Origin: Chryseosolibacter sp964532595
GTDB lineage: Bacteria; Bacteroidota; Bacteroidia; Cytophagales; Cyclobacteriaceae
NCBI GenBank assembly: GCA_964532595.1
Contig: CAZHIQ010000001.1
Span: forward strand, 1 to 64,000
Reading direction: 5' to 3'
DNA: 64,000 nt
In this document: positions 42,106-51,671 of the stretch, in pieces
Position numbering within the stretch: position 1 is the stretch's first letter
How the letters are laid out: each line of letters starts with the position of its first letter
Notes under the pieces: model-generated
What the model saw: only the letters and a program-made list of their open reading frames with translations
What the model was told of the DNA's origin: nothing
The model's database searches: none
Position numbers and translations under genes: made by a program

Positions 42106-42738
42106 TCAGCGCTGTGTCAGCGAGTTGTAGTATTTCACAATACGGGCGACATCATACTTGTTGTCGTAATTGAGCTTGTTGGCGCGGACAAACTTCTGGA
42201 TCTCCTTTTTCCTGTCATCCATCAGGTAGAGAAAGTCATTCTTCGTTCCGCGAAAAGGCTCCAACGTACCATCTTCCTGCATCAGAAAGTACTGGTACGT
42301 CAGCACTACGCGCTGATAGGGGCCTCCGTAATAGCCACCGTACGCGTAATTCCCAACGGTTTTGTACTCGAGTTTCTCGCGCGAAAGGAGAGTCACCTTG
42401 CCTTCATCAAGCAATTCGAAGAAGACCTGCGTTTTATAGTTCGGCACATGATTATACGGCAATACATAAAACTGCCTGTACTTGCGAACGGTCTCATCAA
42501 AGATCTCAAAGAAGAGAACATTGCGCGCCGAATAGGCTTCGGCCTGCTTGCTCGCTGCCGTATATTGCACCACATTCTGATCAAGGTCATACTTGATCAT
42601 TCCGCGCAATGTGTCACCGTTGTCGAGTACCACCTTCCCATCGTGCCAGAGTTCAGACGGCCATCGCTGAGCCGTTACATCTGCACTCCACAGTATAGCT
42701 ATTGTAATCAGCAGATATTTTGCGAAGGAAAGAGGCAT
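42106..42738 (-). CDS. hypothetical exported protein
   Basis: A 210-residue protein with a signal peptide (hydrophobic residues 5-18, cleavage near VTAQ). The mature part begins with a short beta-rich region (HDGKVVLDNGDTLRGMIKYD) of a type frequent in secreted Bacteroidota proteins. A basic helical tail ends at the stop. A Gly/Tyr-rich stretch YAYGGYYGGPYQRV lies mid-protein. No known family is recognised. It lies 5 bp after ribBA and 41 bp before surE in the same direction, so it may be co-transcribed with both. Confidence 0.8.
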   Translation of the reverse strand: MPLSFAKYLLITIAILWSADVTAQRWPSELWHDGKVVLDNGDTLRGMIKYDLDQNVVQYTAASKQAEAYSARNVLFFEIFDETVRKYRQFYVLPYNHVPNYKTQVFFELLDEGKVTLLSREKLEYKTVGNYAYGGYYGGPYQRVVLTYQYFLMQEDGTLEPFRGTKNDFLYLMDDRKKEIQKFVRANKLNYDNKYDVARIVKYYNSLTQR

Positions 42739-42743
42739 CTCGT

Positions 42744-43961
42744 CTACTTATTGTTCTTCAATATGTTATGACCCAGTTTATCCCTTTTGGTCATAAGATA
42801 ACGTTCGTTGTGAGCGTTAGGTACAATCTCAATAGGCACATTATCCACAATTTCAAGGCCATATCCCATCAGCCCTACTCTCTTCCTCGGGTTGTTGGTA
42901 ATGAGCTTGAGTTTGGTGATGCCGAGGTCGCGCAATATCTGTGCTCCCACGCCGTAGTCGCGCTCATCCATGTCGAAGCCTAGTTTCAGATTAGCTTCCA
43001 CAGTATCCCATCCCTCCTCCTGAAGCTTGTAGGCTCTCAACTTGTTCAGCAGTCCTATACCCCGACCTTCCTGTTTCATGTACAGGACGACGCCCTGCCC
43101 TGCCCGATCAACCATTTCCATCGCGGCGTGAAGCTGTGAGCCGCAATCGCAGCGGCATGAGCCGAAAATATCGCCAGTAACACACGACGAGTGAACCCTC
43201 ACGAGAACCGGTTCATCTTTCGACCAGGTACCCTTGACCAATGCGAGGTGCAAATCCTGCGTATTAGTCTGTTCATAAGCAACAAGCTTGAAGTTGCCGT
43301 GCGCCGTCGGCATGTCAACTTCAACCTGACGGCTGATGAGTGATTCCTTTTTGATGCGGTATTCAATCAGGTCGCGGATAGAAACAAGCTTCAGATTAAA
43401 GCGCTGCGCTACTTTCACGAGATCGGGCAGTCGCGCCATGCTTCCATCTTCATTCATGATTTCCACAAGAACGCCTGCGGGTTTGAATCCGGCGAGGCGT
43501 GCGAAATCGATCGCCGCTTCTGTATGTCCGGCGCGGCGAAGTACACCTCCACGCTTGGCTTTCAAAGGAAAAATATGTCCCGGCTTGCCGAGTTCCTCCG
43601 GCTTGGTCGCCGGATCAACCAGCGCGCGGATCGTCTTAAAGCGGTCGTGTGCCGAAATGCCGGTCGTGCACCCGTGCCCGATCAAATCGACAGAAACCGT
43701 AAAAGGCGTCTCAAAGGTCGCCGTATTCACTCCAACCATCAGATCCAGCCCGAGTTCTTCACATCGGTCTTCGACCAGCGGGGCACAGATAAGCCCTCGG
43801 CCGTGCGTAGCCATGAAGTTGACAATCTCCGGCGTCACGCATTCGGCCGCACAGATGAAATCTCCCTCATTTTCGCGATCCTCGTCGTCGACGACGATAA
43901 TTACCTTACCGTTCTTGATCTCTTCAAGAGCCTCCTCAATCGTATCCAGTTTTATGTCCAT
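42744..43961 (-). CDS. ribBA: bifunctional 3,4-DHBP synthase/GTP cyclohydrolase II
   Basis: A roughly 405-residue fusion supplying both starting steps of riboflavin synthesis. The N-terminal DHBP synthase half has VVDDEDRENEGDF and the THGRGLICAPL block. The C-terminal GTP cyclohydrolase II half has the zinc motif GDIFGSCRCDCG and the QEGRGIGL loop. The frame is open to a TTG at 44003, but the ATG at 43961 (MDIKLDTIEEALEE) matches homologues. Both active sites appear complete. No FMN riboswitch was recognised in the short upstream spacer. Confidence 0.94.
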   Translation of the reverse strand: MDIKLDTIEEALEEIKNGKVIIVVDDEDRENEGDFICAAECVTPEIVNFMATHGRGLICAPLVEDRCEELGLDLMVGVNTATFETPFTVSVDLIGHGCTTGISAHDRFKTIRALVDPATKPEELGKPGHIFPLKAKRGGVLRRAGHTEAAIDFARLAGFKPAGVLVEIMNEDGSMARLPDLVKVAQRFNLKLVSIRDLIEYRIKKESLISRQVEVDMPTAHGNFKLVAYEQTNTQDLHLALVKGTWSKDEPVLVRVHSSCVTGDIFGSCRCDCGSQLHAAMEMVDRAGQGVVLYMKQEGRGIGLLNKLRAYKLQEEGWDTVEANLKLGFDMDERDYGVGAQILRDLGITKLKLITNNPRKRVGLMGYGLEIVDNVPIEIVPNAHNERYLMTKRDKLGHNILKNNK

Positions 43962-44016
43962 GCAGGATGTATTAGTCGCAATTAAAAACAAAATATAGCG
44001 CAATCCTGTTCACGGA

Positions 44017-45942
44017 CTAGAAATATCGGCCCGAAACGATGCCGAGCTCCCGTGCGATCTCCAGGTCTGCATTTTTAAGCTTGATTTGTGCCTCGAGAAG
44101 GGCGTCGATTTCCTGCTCACTGATACGCTGCTCGGCATCCTTGAGTTTCTCCTTGTTCTCCTCTATCAGGCGTTGAATGTAACGGTACTTCTTCCTTAAA
44201 ACGTTTTGATGGGCGTTTTCAACCAGGTTTTCTTTTTCATCCGTAAAAAAGATGTGGTACTTGGGACCCCAGTGGGGACTGGCGTAGTATTTCCGAATAG
44301 TCAGTTCCGCAATCACCGATTTGATGTGGTCCGGGCAATTGTCGAGAAGCCATTTCGAGTCAATGAGCTGGCCCTCGTTTCGGGCTTTAAGAAAAGCGTT
44401 GTAAATGTAGGCGTATGACTCGTTGACAAACTCCACATCCTCAAATTCGCTGATAAAATATGTCAGCAAATCAACATCTTCTTCAAGTGTGCTGTCGGCA
44501 TAATTCAGCAGCAACCGCACCATCTCGCGTTCCTGAAGCTCTTCCGCATTTACGACGGAAGGTGTCTCCGGTACTACATCGGGCACCGGCTCCGCAGGTA
44601 CTGGTTGTTCCCTCTGGTCCGTATCCTTCTTCCGCTCACGCAGCAACAGCTTGTTGAGTTCGCTGATGAGAACGCTTTCTTCGATCTTTAGCAGATTGGA
44701 AGTCTCCTGCAGGTAGACCGAACGTTTTATAGGATCGGGGATCACACTGATACTGGTGACTATCTCCCGAATAGCCTCCGCTTTTTTGATCGGATCCTTT
44801 CCTGCCTCGCGTGAGTAGAGGTCGATCTTGAATGAGATGAAATCCTGCGTATGTTCGCGCAGGTACTCCGCCAACGCCGTCGTTCCCATCTTGCGCGAAA
44901 AGCTGTCGGGATCTTCTCCGTCAGGGAGCAACACAATCCGGACGTTCAACCCTTCCTTCAACACAAGATCAATTCCGCGCAACGCGGCTTTGATCCCGGC
45001 AGCGTCCCCATCAAAGAGCACCGTTACGTTCTCCGTGAAGCGGCGCAGCAATTTGATCTGCTCTTCCGTCAGCGCTGTTCCGGAGGAGGCGACGACATTC
45101 TCTATACCCGACTGGTACAACGACAACACGTCGGTGTAACCTTCCACCAGGTACGCGAACTCTTCCTTTCGAATAGAGTGCTTCGCCTGGAACAGTCCAT
45201 AGAGGATCTGGCTCTTGTGATAGATCGCCGTCTCCGGCGAGTTGACGTACTTTGGCTGGTCTTTTTCTTTCGTGAGGATACGGGCACCGAAGGCAACCAC
45301 TTTCCCCGACAGGTTGTGCACAGGAAATATGACCCTCCCGCGGAAGCGGTCATATTTTCGGTCGGTATCCTTGCGGATCATCAGTCCCGACTTCTCAAGC
45401 ATATTCTCGCTATAGCCTTTAGCGAGCGCTGTTTTCGTCAGATGATCCCATTGATTAAGGCTGTAGCCCAGTTCGAACTTCTCCAGTGTACGGTCGTTGA
45501 ATCCGCGTTCGCGAAAATAGCTGAGGCCAATGCTTATTCCTTCTTCGTGGTTGTGTAACAGGTCTTTGTACACATCGCGGGCAAAGTTCATGACGATGTA
45601 CAGCCCGTCGCGTTCGCTCAGTTCGGCGTCCTGCGCGGCCGTAGCCTTCTCATCTTCCTCAATTGTAACCCCGTATTTTCGGGCGAGGTAACGGAGGGCT
45701 TCGGGATAACCGAGACCTTCGTGTTCCATTACAAACGTAATGGCATCGCCGCCTTTGCCGCTGCTGAAGTCTTTGAAAATGCCCTTGGCGGGCACCACGT
45801 AAAAACTCGCTGTCTTCTCGTTGGTGAAGGGGCTTAAAGCCTTATAGTTCTGTCCTGAGCGTTTCAGCGTGACGAAGTCACTCACCACATCGACAATGTC
45901 GATCCGGTTCTTGATCTCCTCAATCGTATCGCGACTTATCAT
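44017..45942 (-). CDS. dnaG: DNA primase with degenerate zinc-binding domain
   Basis: A 641-residue DnaG that makes RNA primers at the replication fork. The order is an N-terminal zinc-ribbon-like domain (residues 30-70), a TOPRIM catalytic core with EGYTDVLSLY and LFDGDAAGIKAA, and a C-terminal helicase-interaction region rich in Glu/Lys coiled coil. The usual CPFH...CFGC ligands are replaced by SPFT (37-40) and D58-F-S-S61, so zinc should not bind. I recall the same replacement in other Bacteroidota primases, so it looks lineage-wide rather than damage. Confidence 0.93.
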   Translation of the reverse strand: MISRDTIEEIKNRIDIVDVVSDFVTLKRSGQNYKALSPFTNEKTASFYVVPAKGIFKDFSSGKGGDAITFVMEHEGLGYPEALRYLARKYGVTIEEDEKATAAQDAELSERDGLYIVMNFARDVYKDLLHNHEEGISIGLSYFRERGFNDRTLEKFELGYSLNQWDHLTKTALAKGYSENMLEKSGLMIRKDTDRKYDRFRGRVIFPVHNLSGKVVAFGARILTKEKDQPKYVNSPETAIYHKSQILYGLFQAKHSIRKEEFAYLVEGYTDVLSLYQSGIENVVASSGTALTEEQIKLLRRFTENVTVLFDGDAAGIKAALRGIDLVLKEGLNVRIVLLPDGEDPDSFSRKMGTTALAEYLREHTQDFISFKIDLYSREAGKDPIKKAEAIREIVTSISVIPDPIKRSVYLQETSNLLKIEESVLISELNKLLLRERKKDTDQREQPVPAEPVPDVVPETPSVVNAEELQEREMVRLLLNYADSTLEEDVDLLTYFISEFEDVEFVNESYAYIYNAFLKARNEGQLIDSKWLLDNCPDHIKSVIAELTIRKYYASPHWGPKYHIFFTDEKENLVENAHQNVLRKKYRYIQRLIEENKEKLKDAEQRISEQEIDALLEAQIKLKNADLEIARELGIVSGRYF

Positions 45943-46086
45943 AGGGTGAGACGGAACTGCTGAATCAGCAAAGATAATCGATTGAGGTCTTCCATGGAAA
46001 GGATCGTGTTTTAGCCTCGCAATCTGGCGATTCCTGACTAACTTGCCCGCTGAAACGATTTCCCGACGATATAGTGTTATACTAAC

Positions 46087-47181
46087 ATGCGTTATACCGA
46101 ATCCGATATACTGAAGGCGCTTTCTACGGTCCAGGATCCGGACCTGCGCCGCGACCTGGTGTCGCTTAACATGGTCAAAGATGTAGAGGTTGCTTCTGAC
46201 AGAGTCGCCTTTACCGTGGTTTTGACCACTCCCGCGTGCCCCTTGAAAGAGAAAATACGGGAGGATTGTGAAGAAGCCGTACGAAAAGTGGTCGGCGATG
46301 ACATTTCCCTCGACATACGAATGACTTCGTCAGTGACGACCATGCGTGACAACGCTCCTATCCTTCCCGGCGTCAGGAATATTGTCGCCATAGCTTCCGG
46401 AAAAGGCGGCGTCGGTAAGTCGACCGTTACCAGCAACCTGGCGGTAGCCCTGGCACAGGCAGGCGCGCGGGTCGGTCTGATTGACGCCGATATCTACGGG
46501 CCCTCGGTGCCGACGATGTTCAACTGTGAAAATGAACAACCTCACGTTAAGCAGGTAAACGGAAAGAATATCATAGTACCGCTCGAGCAGTACGGGGTAA
46601 AGCTGCTTTCCATTGGCTTCCTGACTCCTCCCGATAGTGCCATTGTTTGGCGTGGCCCGATGGCTAGCTCCGCCCTTAAGCAATTTTTCGCAGATGCCGA
46701 CTGGGGTGAACTTGACTATCTTCTCGTCGATTTACCTCCCGGAACCAGCGATATCCACCTGACGCTTGTTCAGACCGTGCCGGTGACTGGCGCAGTCATC
46801 GTCACCACACCGCAAAAAGTGGCGCTGGCCGATGCTGTCAAGGGTCTCGCCATGTTCCGGCAGCCCCAGATAAACGTACCGGTTTTAGGTGTAGTGGAAA
46901 ATATGGCGTATTTTACACCCGAAGAACTGCCCGATAACCGATATTACATCTTTGGTCAGGAAGGCGGCCATAAATTGGCAGAGAAGTTTGATGTGCCCTT
47001 CCTCGGTCAGATTCCACTGGTGCAAGGGATTCGCGAAAGTGGCGACAGCGGATTGCCCGCTGCGATGAAGCCCGGGCCGTCAGGAGCAGCCTTTCACGAT
47101 TTGGCGCAGTCGCTGGCTCGGCAGATCGCTATCAGAAACGCAAACGTAGAAAAGACGCAAAAGGTAGAACTTAGGGTATAA
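46087..47181 (+). CDS. apbC: Mrp/ApbC (NBP35-type) Fe-S carrier ATPase
   Basis: A 364-residue Mrp protein that carries and transfers Fe-S clusters. Residues 1-90 form a DUF59 (MIP18) domain containing TTPACPLKEKI. The deviant Walker A GKGGVGKST follows near residue 105 and Walker B LLVDLPPGTSD near 215. The CxxC cluster site seen in many relatives is not obvious near the expected place. The stop overlaps the NifU-like gene start by one base (TAATG), so the two are coupled. Confidence 0.92.
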   Translation: MRYTESDILKALSTVQDPDLRRDLVSLNMVKDVEVASDRVAFTVVLTTPACPLKEKIREDCEEAVRKVVGDDISLDIRMTSSVTTMRDNAPILPGVRNIVAIASGKGGVGKSTVTSNLAVALAQAGARVGLIDADIYGPSVPTMFNCENEQPHVKQVNGKNIIVPLEQYGVKLLSIGFLTPPDSAIVWRGPMASSALKQFFADADWGELDYLLVDLPPGTSDIHLTLVQTVPVTGAVIVTTPQKVALADAVKGLAMFRQPQINVPVLGVVENMAYFTPEELPDNRYYIFGQEGGHKLAEKFDVPFLGQIPLVQGIRESGDSGLPAAMKPGPSGAAFHDLAQSLARQIAIRNANVEKTQKVELRV

Positions 47182-47450
47182 TGAGCGCGCAAACGGGGAA
47201 CATTGAGGAACTGACCAAAAAGATTGAATCGTCGCTCGATTCGATCAGACCCTACCTTCAGGCAGACGGTGGAGACGTGCGGGTGAATGAAATCACAGCG
47301 GAGCACGTGGTCAAACTTGAGTTTGTGGGTAACTGCGGAAACTGCAGCATGTCGACCATGACTTTCAAAGCGGGCGTCGAGGCTGCTATCAAGCGCGACG
47401 TCCCTGAAGTCAAGCACATCGAAGTCATTAACCTTATCCCCCTCAACTGA
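47181..47450 (+). CDS. NifU-like Fe-S carrier (NfuA C-terminal domain)
   Basis: An 89-residue stand-alone NifU C-terminal domain. The CxxC motif GNCGNCSMSTMT binds a bridging 4Fe-4S cluster in dimers, and IRPYLQADGGDVRVNEI is the other family block. It is translationally coupled to ApbC. Together they form a cluster-delivery pair that should act downstream of the Suf machinery encoded 20 kb away. Confidence 0.92.
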   Translation: MSAQTGNIEELTKKIESSLDSIRPYLQADGGDVRVNEITAEHVVKLEFVGNCGNCSMSTMTFKAGVEAAIKRDVPEVKHIEVINLIPLN

Positions 47451-47472
47451 TCAGATAGCGGACGCGTTTACT

Positions 47473-47505
47473 GAAATTCCGTTACCTTTGAGAGAACGGA
47501 ATTTC
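47473..47505 (+). promoter_or_regulatory. perfect 11-bp inverted repeat flanking the M43 protease promoter
   Basis: GAAATTCCGTT (47473-47483) and AACGGAATTTC (47495-47505) are exact reverse complements separated by 11 bases. The spacer holds an exact -7 element TACCTTTG (47483-47490). The right arm ends 5 bases before the ATG at 47511. The site could be a repressor operator, or in RNA a hairpin sequestering the start region. Confidence 0.6.
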
Positions 47506-47510
47506 TGGAC

Positions 47511-50510
47511 ATGCGGGTTGCCCTTGGATTTGTCTTCTTGTCAGGCATTGCCCTGATCCTCCCCTCGGCTTTTTCCTCCCTGTATGCCCAGGATCGCTGC
47601 GGTACCGTCGAATACACGCGGATGCTATACGCAGATCCGGCGGAACAGAAAAAGCAGTTTGAACAGTGGCTTTCCCTTCGTCGAACGAGTCGGATGGCCG
47701 CGAGGCAACAAAGCACTGAGCCTTACCGTATCCCTGTCGTCGTCCACATCATCCACAATGGGGAACCGGTAGGTGAAGGTGCCAACATCCCCGAAGAACA
47801 GGTTCTCTCCCAACTTAGAGTTCTCAACGAAGACTTCAATCGTCAGAATACCGACGCGGCACAAACTCCGGCAGAATTTGCTTCCGTGGCGGGTAGTCTG
47901 AATATCGAGTTTGTTCTTGCCAAACAAGATGAGCACGGTATGCCCTCTAACGGAATCGTCCGGGTTAACGGGGGGCGATCCGGATGGACAATGGCCGACA
48001 ATTACACACTCAAAGCATTGAGTTACTGGCCGGCTGAGCAATACATGAATATTTGGGTATGCCACCTCGTCGATAACTATCTCGGCTATGCGCAACATCC
48101 CGTGTCGAACCTTCCCGGGCTGGAAAACTCGTCAACCAACCGCCTTACTGACGGCATCGTGATCTGGCACCGCGCCTTCGGCTCCGACCAGGACGGTGAC
48201 TTCGACCTCGACCCCGTCTTCAGCAAAGGACGTACGGCCACCCATGAAATTGCTCACTTCCTCGGATTGAACCACATATGGGGTGACGACGCGGGATGCA
48301 CCGGAACCGACTACGTTGACGATACTCCGAACCAGGCCGGCCCTACCCGCGGCTGCCCCTCGCATCCACGAATCGATAACTGCGACGAAACCGTCATGTT
48401 TCAAAACTTCCTGGATTACACGGATGACGCTTGCATGAACCTCTTCACACAGGGACAGGTTGACCGCATGGTTGTTGTACTGGAAAACAGCCCGCGACGA
48501 AATTCCCTCCTTTCATCGCCCGGACTCACTGATCCCGACCCACTACCCGATGATTTGGGCATACAGGCAATCGTCACTCCTGACGCGAACATCTGCTCCC
48601 ACGAAATAAGTCCTTCGATCACAGTCAGAAACTATGGCGAGAATGATGTTACCCAGACCCGCATCCGCCTTACACTCAATGGCGCGGTTGTAGAAACCCT
48701 CGATTTTGTAGTCGACCTCCCTCCGCAGGCAACGACGAACCTTACCTTTTCGCCTATGACGCTTACGGCGGGAAGCCATACGTTCGGGTTCGAAATACTT
48801 CTCACTAACGGAAACACCGACCTGGGAACCTACAACAACACGCGCACGTCAACGGTCGTGGTACCCGCTTTCGGGGCACTTCCCTTTGCTTTAAATCTTG
48901 AAGAAATGCCCAGCGACTGGGTAATCTACAACCCCGATGGGCAGAAGACATGGGAAATTGCTACGGCACCCAGACAAAGTCCCACGAATAAGTCCTTGAA
49001 ACTGGACTTCTTCGGCTACGAGGACAAACTGGGTGAAATAGATGTTTTTCTCAGTCCCATTCTCGACTTGTCGGACGCCCCTGCGGCGACGCTGATATTC
49101 GACGTGGCTCACGCCCGATACCAGGGAAGCAACGACCGGCTTCGCGTGGTTACCCTGGTCGATTGTCAGGACCTTCTCGACGGAGAAATTGTGTATGACA
49201 GGGCCGGCGCTACCCTGGCCACGGCACCCTCTCAGACGTCGGCCTTCACGCCCGGCGGCCCCGCTCACTGGCGACGCGAAGCGATTGATCTGTCTCCCTA
49301 CCTCGGTCAGACACGCGTTCAACTGGCGTTTGTCGGTATCAACGATTGGGGTAACAATCTATACCTCGACAATATAACCTTGGTGACCGAGATCACGGTT
49401 GACGCCGCGCCCGTGCGCCTTGCCTCCCCTTCGCCCGTCACCTGTCGGCAGAATATCACTCCCCGCCTGGTGATTGAGAACCGGGGAACTACACCGTTGA
49501 ATAACATAACTCTGCTCTATCAGATAAATGACCGCGCCCCGCAGGTTTTCAACCAATCCGTCAACATCGCCATCGGACGCTCAGCGGAGGTTGGCCTCCC
49601 ACCGGTTAATCTCGACCTGGGAGAGAATACCATCCGAGTGTCCTTGACGGACGTTAACGGCGGCATCGACGAAAATCCCGGCGATAACGATATCGCTTTC
49701 ACCATCGTGGTCAACGATGACAGGGACCAGATTCCTCTGCGTGAAACGTTCGAGGGACAATCGGACCCGATGTGGATAGCCGTAAATCCCACGGGCGGCG
49801 TAGTATGGGAGACGGCTACGCATAGTGGCGGGACATCTATGACTTACCAGACTTTCTCCAATATGAACCTCGGGGATGAAGCGTGGCTTGTCAGCCCTGT
49901 ACTTGATTTCTCCCGCGCAGCAGAAGCCAGTCTCGTGTACGACCTGTCACAGCGGATGCGAAACGGACGTCGCGATGAACTCCGCGTTGGCATTTCCAGC
50001 AATTGCGGCGCGACGTTCGAGATACTGGATGTATCGCCGCCGCAGCCCGGGGTGTATGAAAACGAATGGCAGCCCTCAGGCGATCAGGATTGGGAGCGCA
50101 AGATCAACGTCGATCTCTCCGCCCTGGCGTATGAGAATGATGTACGTGTAGCGTTTATCGCCCGAAATCATAACGGAAACAACCTCTACATTGACAACAT
50201 TGAGTTTTTTCTGAGCGCCGATCCGGATTTAGTCGAGGTCGAAAACCTGTTTTCCGTCTACGGATATGATCTGGGAAACCCGGCAGGAAGTGACCTTAAA
50301 ATTACTTTCAACCTCAACCGCCGCCAGGATGTTCGTTTCTCACTCATTAACAGCGCGGGACAGATGGAAACGGACGGTATTCTGGTCGGTGTCCTGAACC
50401 AGACCTACCCGCTCACCGTTACCAGGAAGCTTGCTCCGGGACTATATTACATACGTGTGCAAATTGACGGAAAGTTTCACACGCGGAGGGTATTGGTCAA
50501 CGGAAGTTAG
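47511..50510 (+). CDS. T9SS-secreted M43 (pappalysin-type) zinc metalloprotease
   Basis: A 999-residue secreted protease. The signal peptide is MRVALGFVFLSGIALILPSA. The zinc site HEIAHFLGLNH lies at residues 245-255 with the C-terminal DDTPNQAG and a later Met-turn region, as in M43 enzymes. CARDB-like Ig repeats and two MAM/choice-of-anchor-like modules (each ending NNLYIDNI-type, NNLYLDNI) follow. The last 85 residues (from SVYGYDLGNPAGS to the RRVLVNGS end) are a type-A T9SS sorting tail. Many surface or exported substrates are possible. It has its own strong-looking promoter with an inverted repeat. Confidence 0.93.
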   Translation: MRVALGFVFLSGIALILPSAFSSLYAQDRCGTVEYTRMLYADPAEQKKQFEQWLSLRRTSRMAARQQSTEPYRIPVVVHIIHNGEPVGEGANIPEEQVLSQLRVLNEDFNRQNTDAAQTPAEFASVAGSLNIEFVLAKQDEHGMPSNGIVRVNGGRSGWTMADNYTLKALSYWPAEQYMNIWVCHLVDNYLGYAQHPVSNLPGLENSSTNRLTDGIVIWHRAFGSDQDGDFDLDPVFSKGRTATHEIAHFLGLNHIWGDDAGCTGTDYVDDTPNQAGPTRGCPSHPRIDNCDETVMFQNFLDYTDDACMNLFTQGQVDRMVVVLENSPRRNSLLSSPGLTDPDPLPDDLGIQAIVTPDANICSHEISPSITVRNYGENDVTQTRIRLTLNGAVVETLDFVVDLPPQATTNLTFSPMTLTAGSHTFGFEILLTNGNTDLGTYNNTRTSTVVVPAFGALPFALNLEEMPSDWVIYNPDGQKTWEIATAPRQSPTNKSLKLDFFGYEDKLGEIDVFLSPILDLSDAPAATLIFDVAHARYQGSNDRLRVVTLVDCQDLLDGEIVYDRAGATLATAPSQTSAFTPGGPAHWRREAIDLSPYLGQTRVQLAFVGINDWGNNLYLDNITLVTEITVDAAPVRLASPSPVTCRQNITPRLVIENRGTTPLNNITLLYQINDRAPQVFNQSVNIAIGRSAEVGLPPVNLDLGENTIRVSLTDVNGGIDENPGDNDIAFTIVVNDDRDQIPLRETFEGQSDPMWIAVNPTGGVVWETATHSGGTSMTYQTFSNMNLGDEAWLVSPVLDFSRAAEASLVYDLSQRMRNGRRDELRVGISSNCGATFEILDVSPPQPGVYENEWQPSGDQDWERKINVDLSALAYENDVRVAFIARNHNGNNLYIDNIEFFLSADPDLVEVENLFSVYGYDLGNPAGSDLKITFNLNRRQDVRFSLINSAGQMETDGILVGVLNQTYPLTVTRKLAPGLYYIRVQIDGKFHTRRVLVNGS

Positions 50511-50524
50511 CCGGGTAATTTTGG

Positions 50525-50532
50525 TATCTTTG
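50525..50532 (+). promoter_or_regulatory. -7 promoter element of ddl
   Basis: TATCTTTG matches TAnnTTTG exactly and ends 17 bases before the ddl ATG. The next few genes probably use this promoter. Confidence 0.5.
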
Positions 50533-50549
50533 AGGCCCAAACCATATCG

Positions 50550-51635
50550 ATGTCTAAGAAAAAAAAGGTAGCCATTCTCTATGGCGGGCGTTCAGTCGAG
50601 CACGGCGTATCAGTGAACTCCGCCCGAAACATTTTCGAATTCATTGACAGGGCACGTTTTGAACCGGTACCGATCGGCATTACCAAAACGGGACAATGGT
50701 TCCTGACAACTGGAATATCTAAAGATATCAGTCAGGGAAAAGCCCTTGGACTAATCCTCGACGCGCAGAATCCCGGTTTTCTGCTTCTGTCGAGCGGCGA
50801 CCGGTTCAAGGTCGACATGATCTTCCCGGTTCTGCACGGAACCGACGGTGAAGATGGAAGCATCCAGGGACTCATTCGCGCCATGGATATTCCCATGGTA
50901 GGTACGAGTGTACTCGGCTCGGCGATATCGATGAACAAAATCTTGTCAAAACAACTGCTTCGGGCGGCGGGGCTTCCGGTGACTGATTTTGTTTTCTATC
51001 GCCACGCCGAGCGGGACAGCATCGACTTTAACACTGTTGTTTCAGCGGTTGGCTTGCCGTTTATGGTCAAGTCGGCGAGTCTGGGCTCGTCAGTGGGGGT
51101 CAACAAAGTGAAAGACGAAACCGGGTTTCAGAAAGCCCTTGACGACTCTTTCCGCTATGACGATGCAATCCTGATCGAATCGTTTGTCAAAGGCCGGGAA
51201 ATTGAATGTGCGATCCTCGGAAACACGCCCGCCGAAGCTTCTCTCCCCGGCGAAGTGGTGATCAGTGACAAGTACGACTTCTATACCTTTGACGCCAAAT
51301 ACGTCGACGCTGAAGCAGTGAGAATCGACGTACCGGCGCAGCTGCAAGCCGAGACCGTCGAGAAAGTCCGTAGCATTTGCCTGGAAGCTTACCGTGCCTT
51401 GCATTGCGAAGATTTTGCCCGCGTCGATTTGTTTGTGACTGACGACGGAAAAATGTACATCAACGAAATCAATACGATCCCCGGCTTCACCAACGCCAGT
51501 ATGTATCCGATGATGTGGAAGGAACGCGGTGTCGAATTCACTCAGCTGGTTACGCGGCTGCTTGACCTCGCTCAGGAGCGATACGACCGGGGGAAACGCA
51601 TAGAACGGGAATTCAATTCCGCGTTAAAGTTTTGA
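50550..51635 (+). CDS. ddl: D-alanine--D-alanine ligase
   Basis: A 361-residue ATP-grasp ligase making the D-Ala-D-Ala dipeptide for peptidoglycan. The N-terminal YGGRSVEHGVSVNSA and FPVLHGTDGEDGSIQG blocks, and the C-terminal YINEINTIPGFTNASMYP, are diagnostic. The active site looks complete; the omega-loop region reads DFYTFDAKYVD. The gene is immediately followed by a membrane PASTA protein, a common Bacteroidota pair. Confidence 0.95.
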   Translation: MSKKKKVAILYGGRSVEHGVSVNSARNIFEFIDRARFEPVPIGITKTGQWFLTTGISKDISQGKALGLILDAQNPGFLLLSSGDRFKVDMIFPVLHGTDGEDGSIQGLIRAMDIPMVGTSVLGSAISMNKILSKQLLRAAGLPVTDFVFYRHAERDSIDFNTVVSAVGLPFMVKSASLGSSVGVNKVKDETGFQKALDDSFRYDDAILIESFVKGREIECAILGNTPAEASLPGEVVISDKYDFYTFDAKYVDAEAVRIDVPAQLQAETVEKVRSICLEAYRALHCEDFARVDLFVTDDGKMYINEINTIPGFTNASMYPMMWKERGVEFTQLVTRLLDLAQERYDRGKRIEREFNSALKF

Positions 51636-51671
51636 TTCCGTATTTTTAGAAATTTAAGAGCTTTTGACCCT

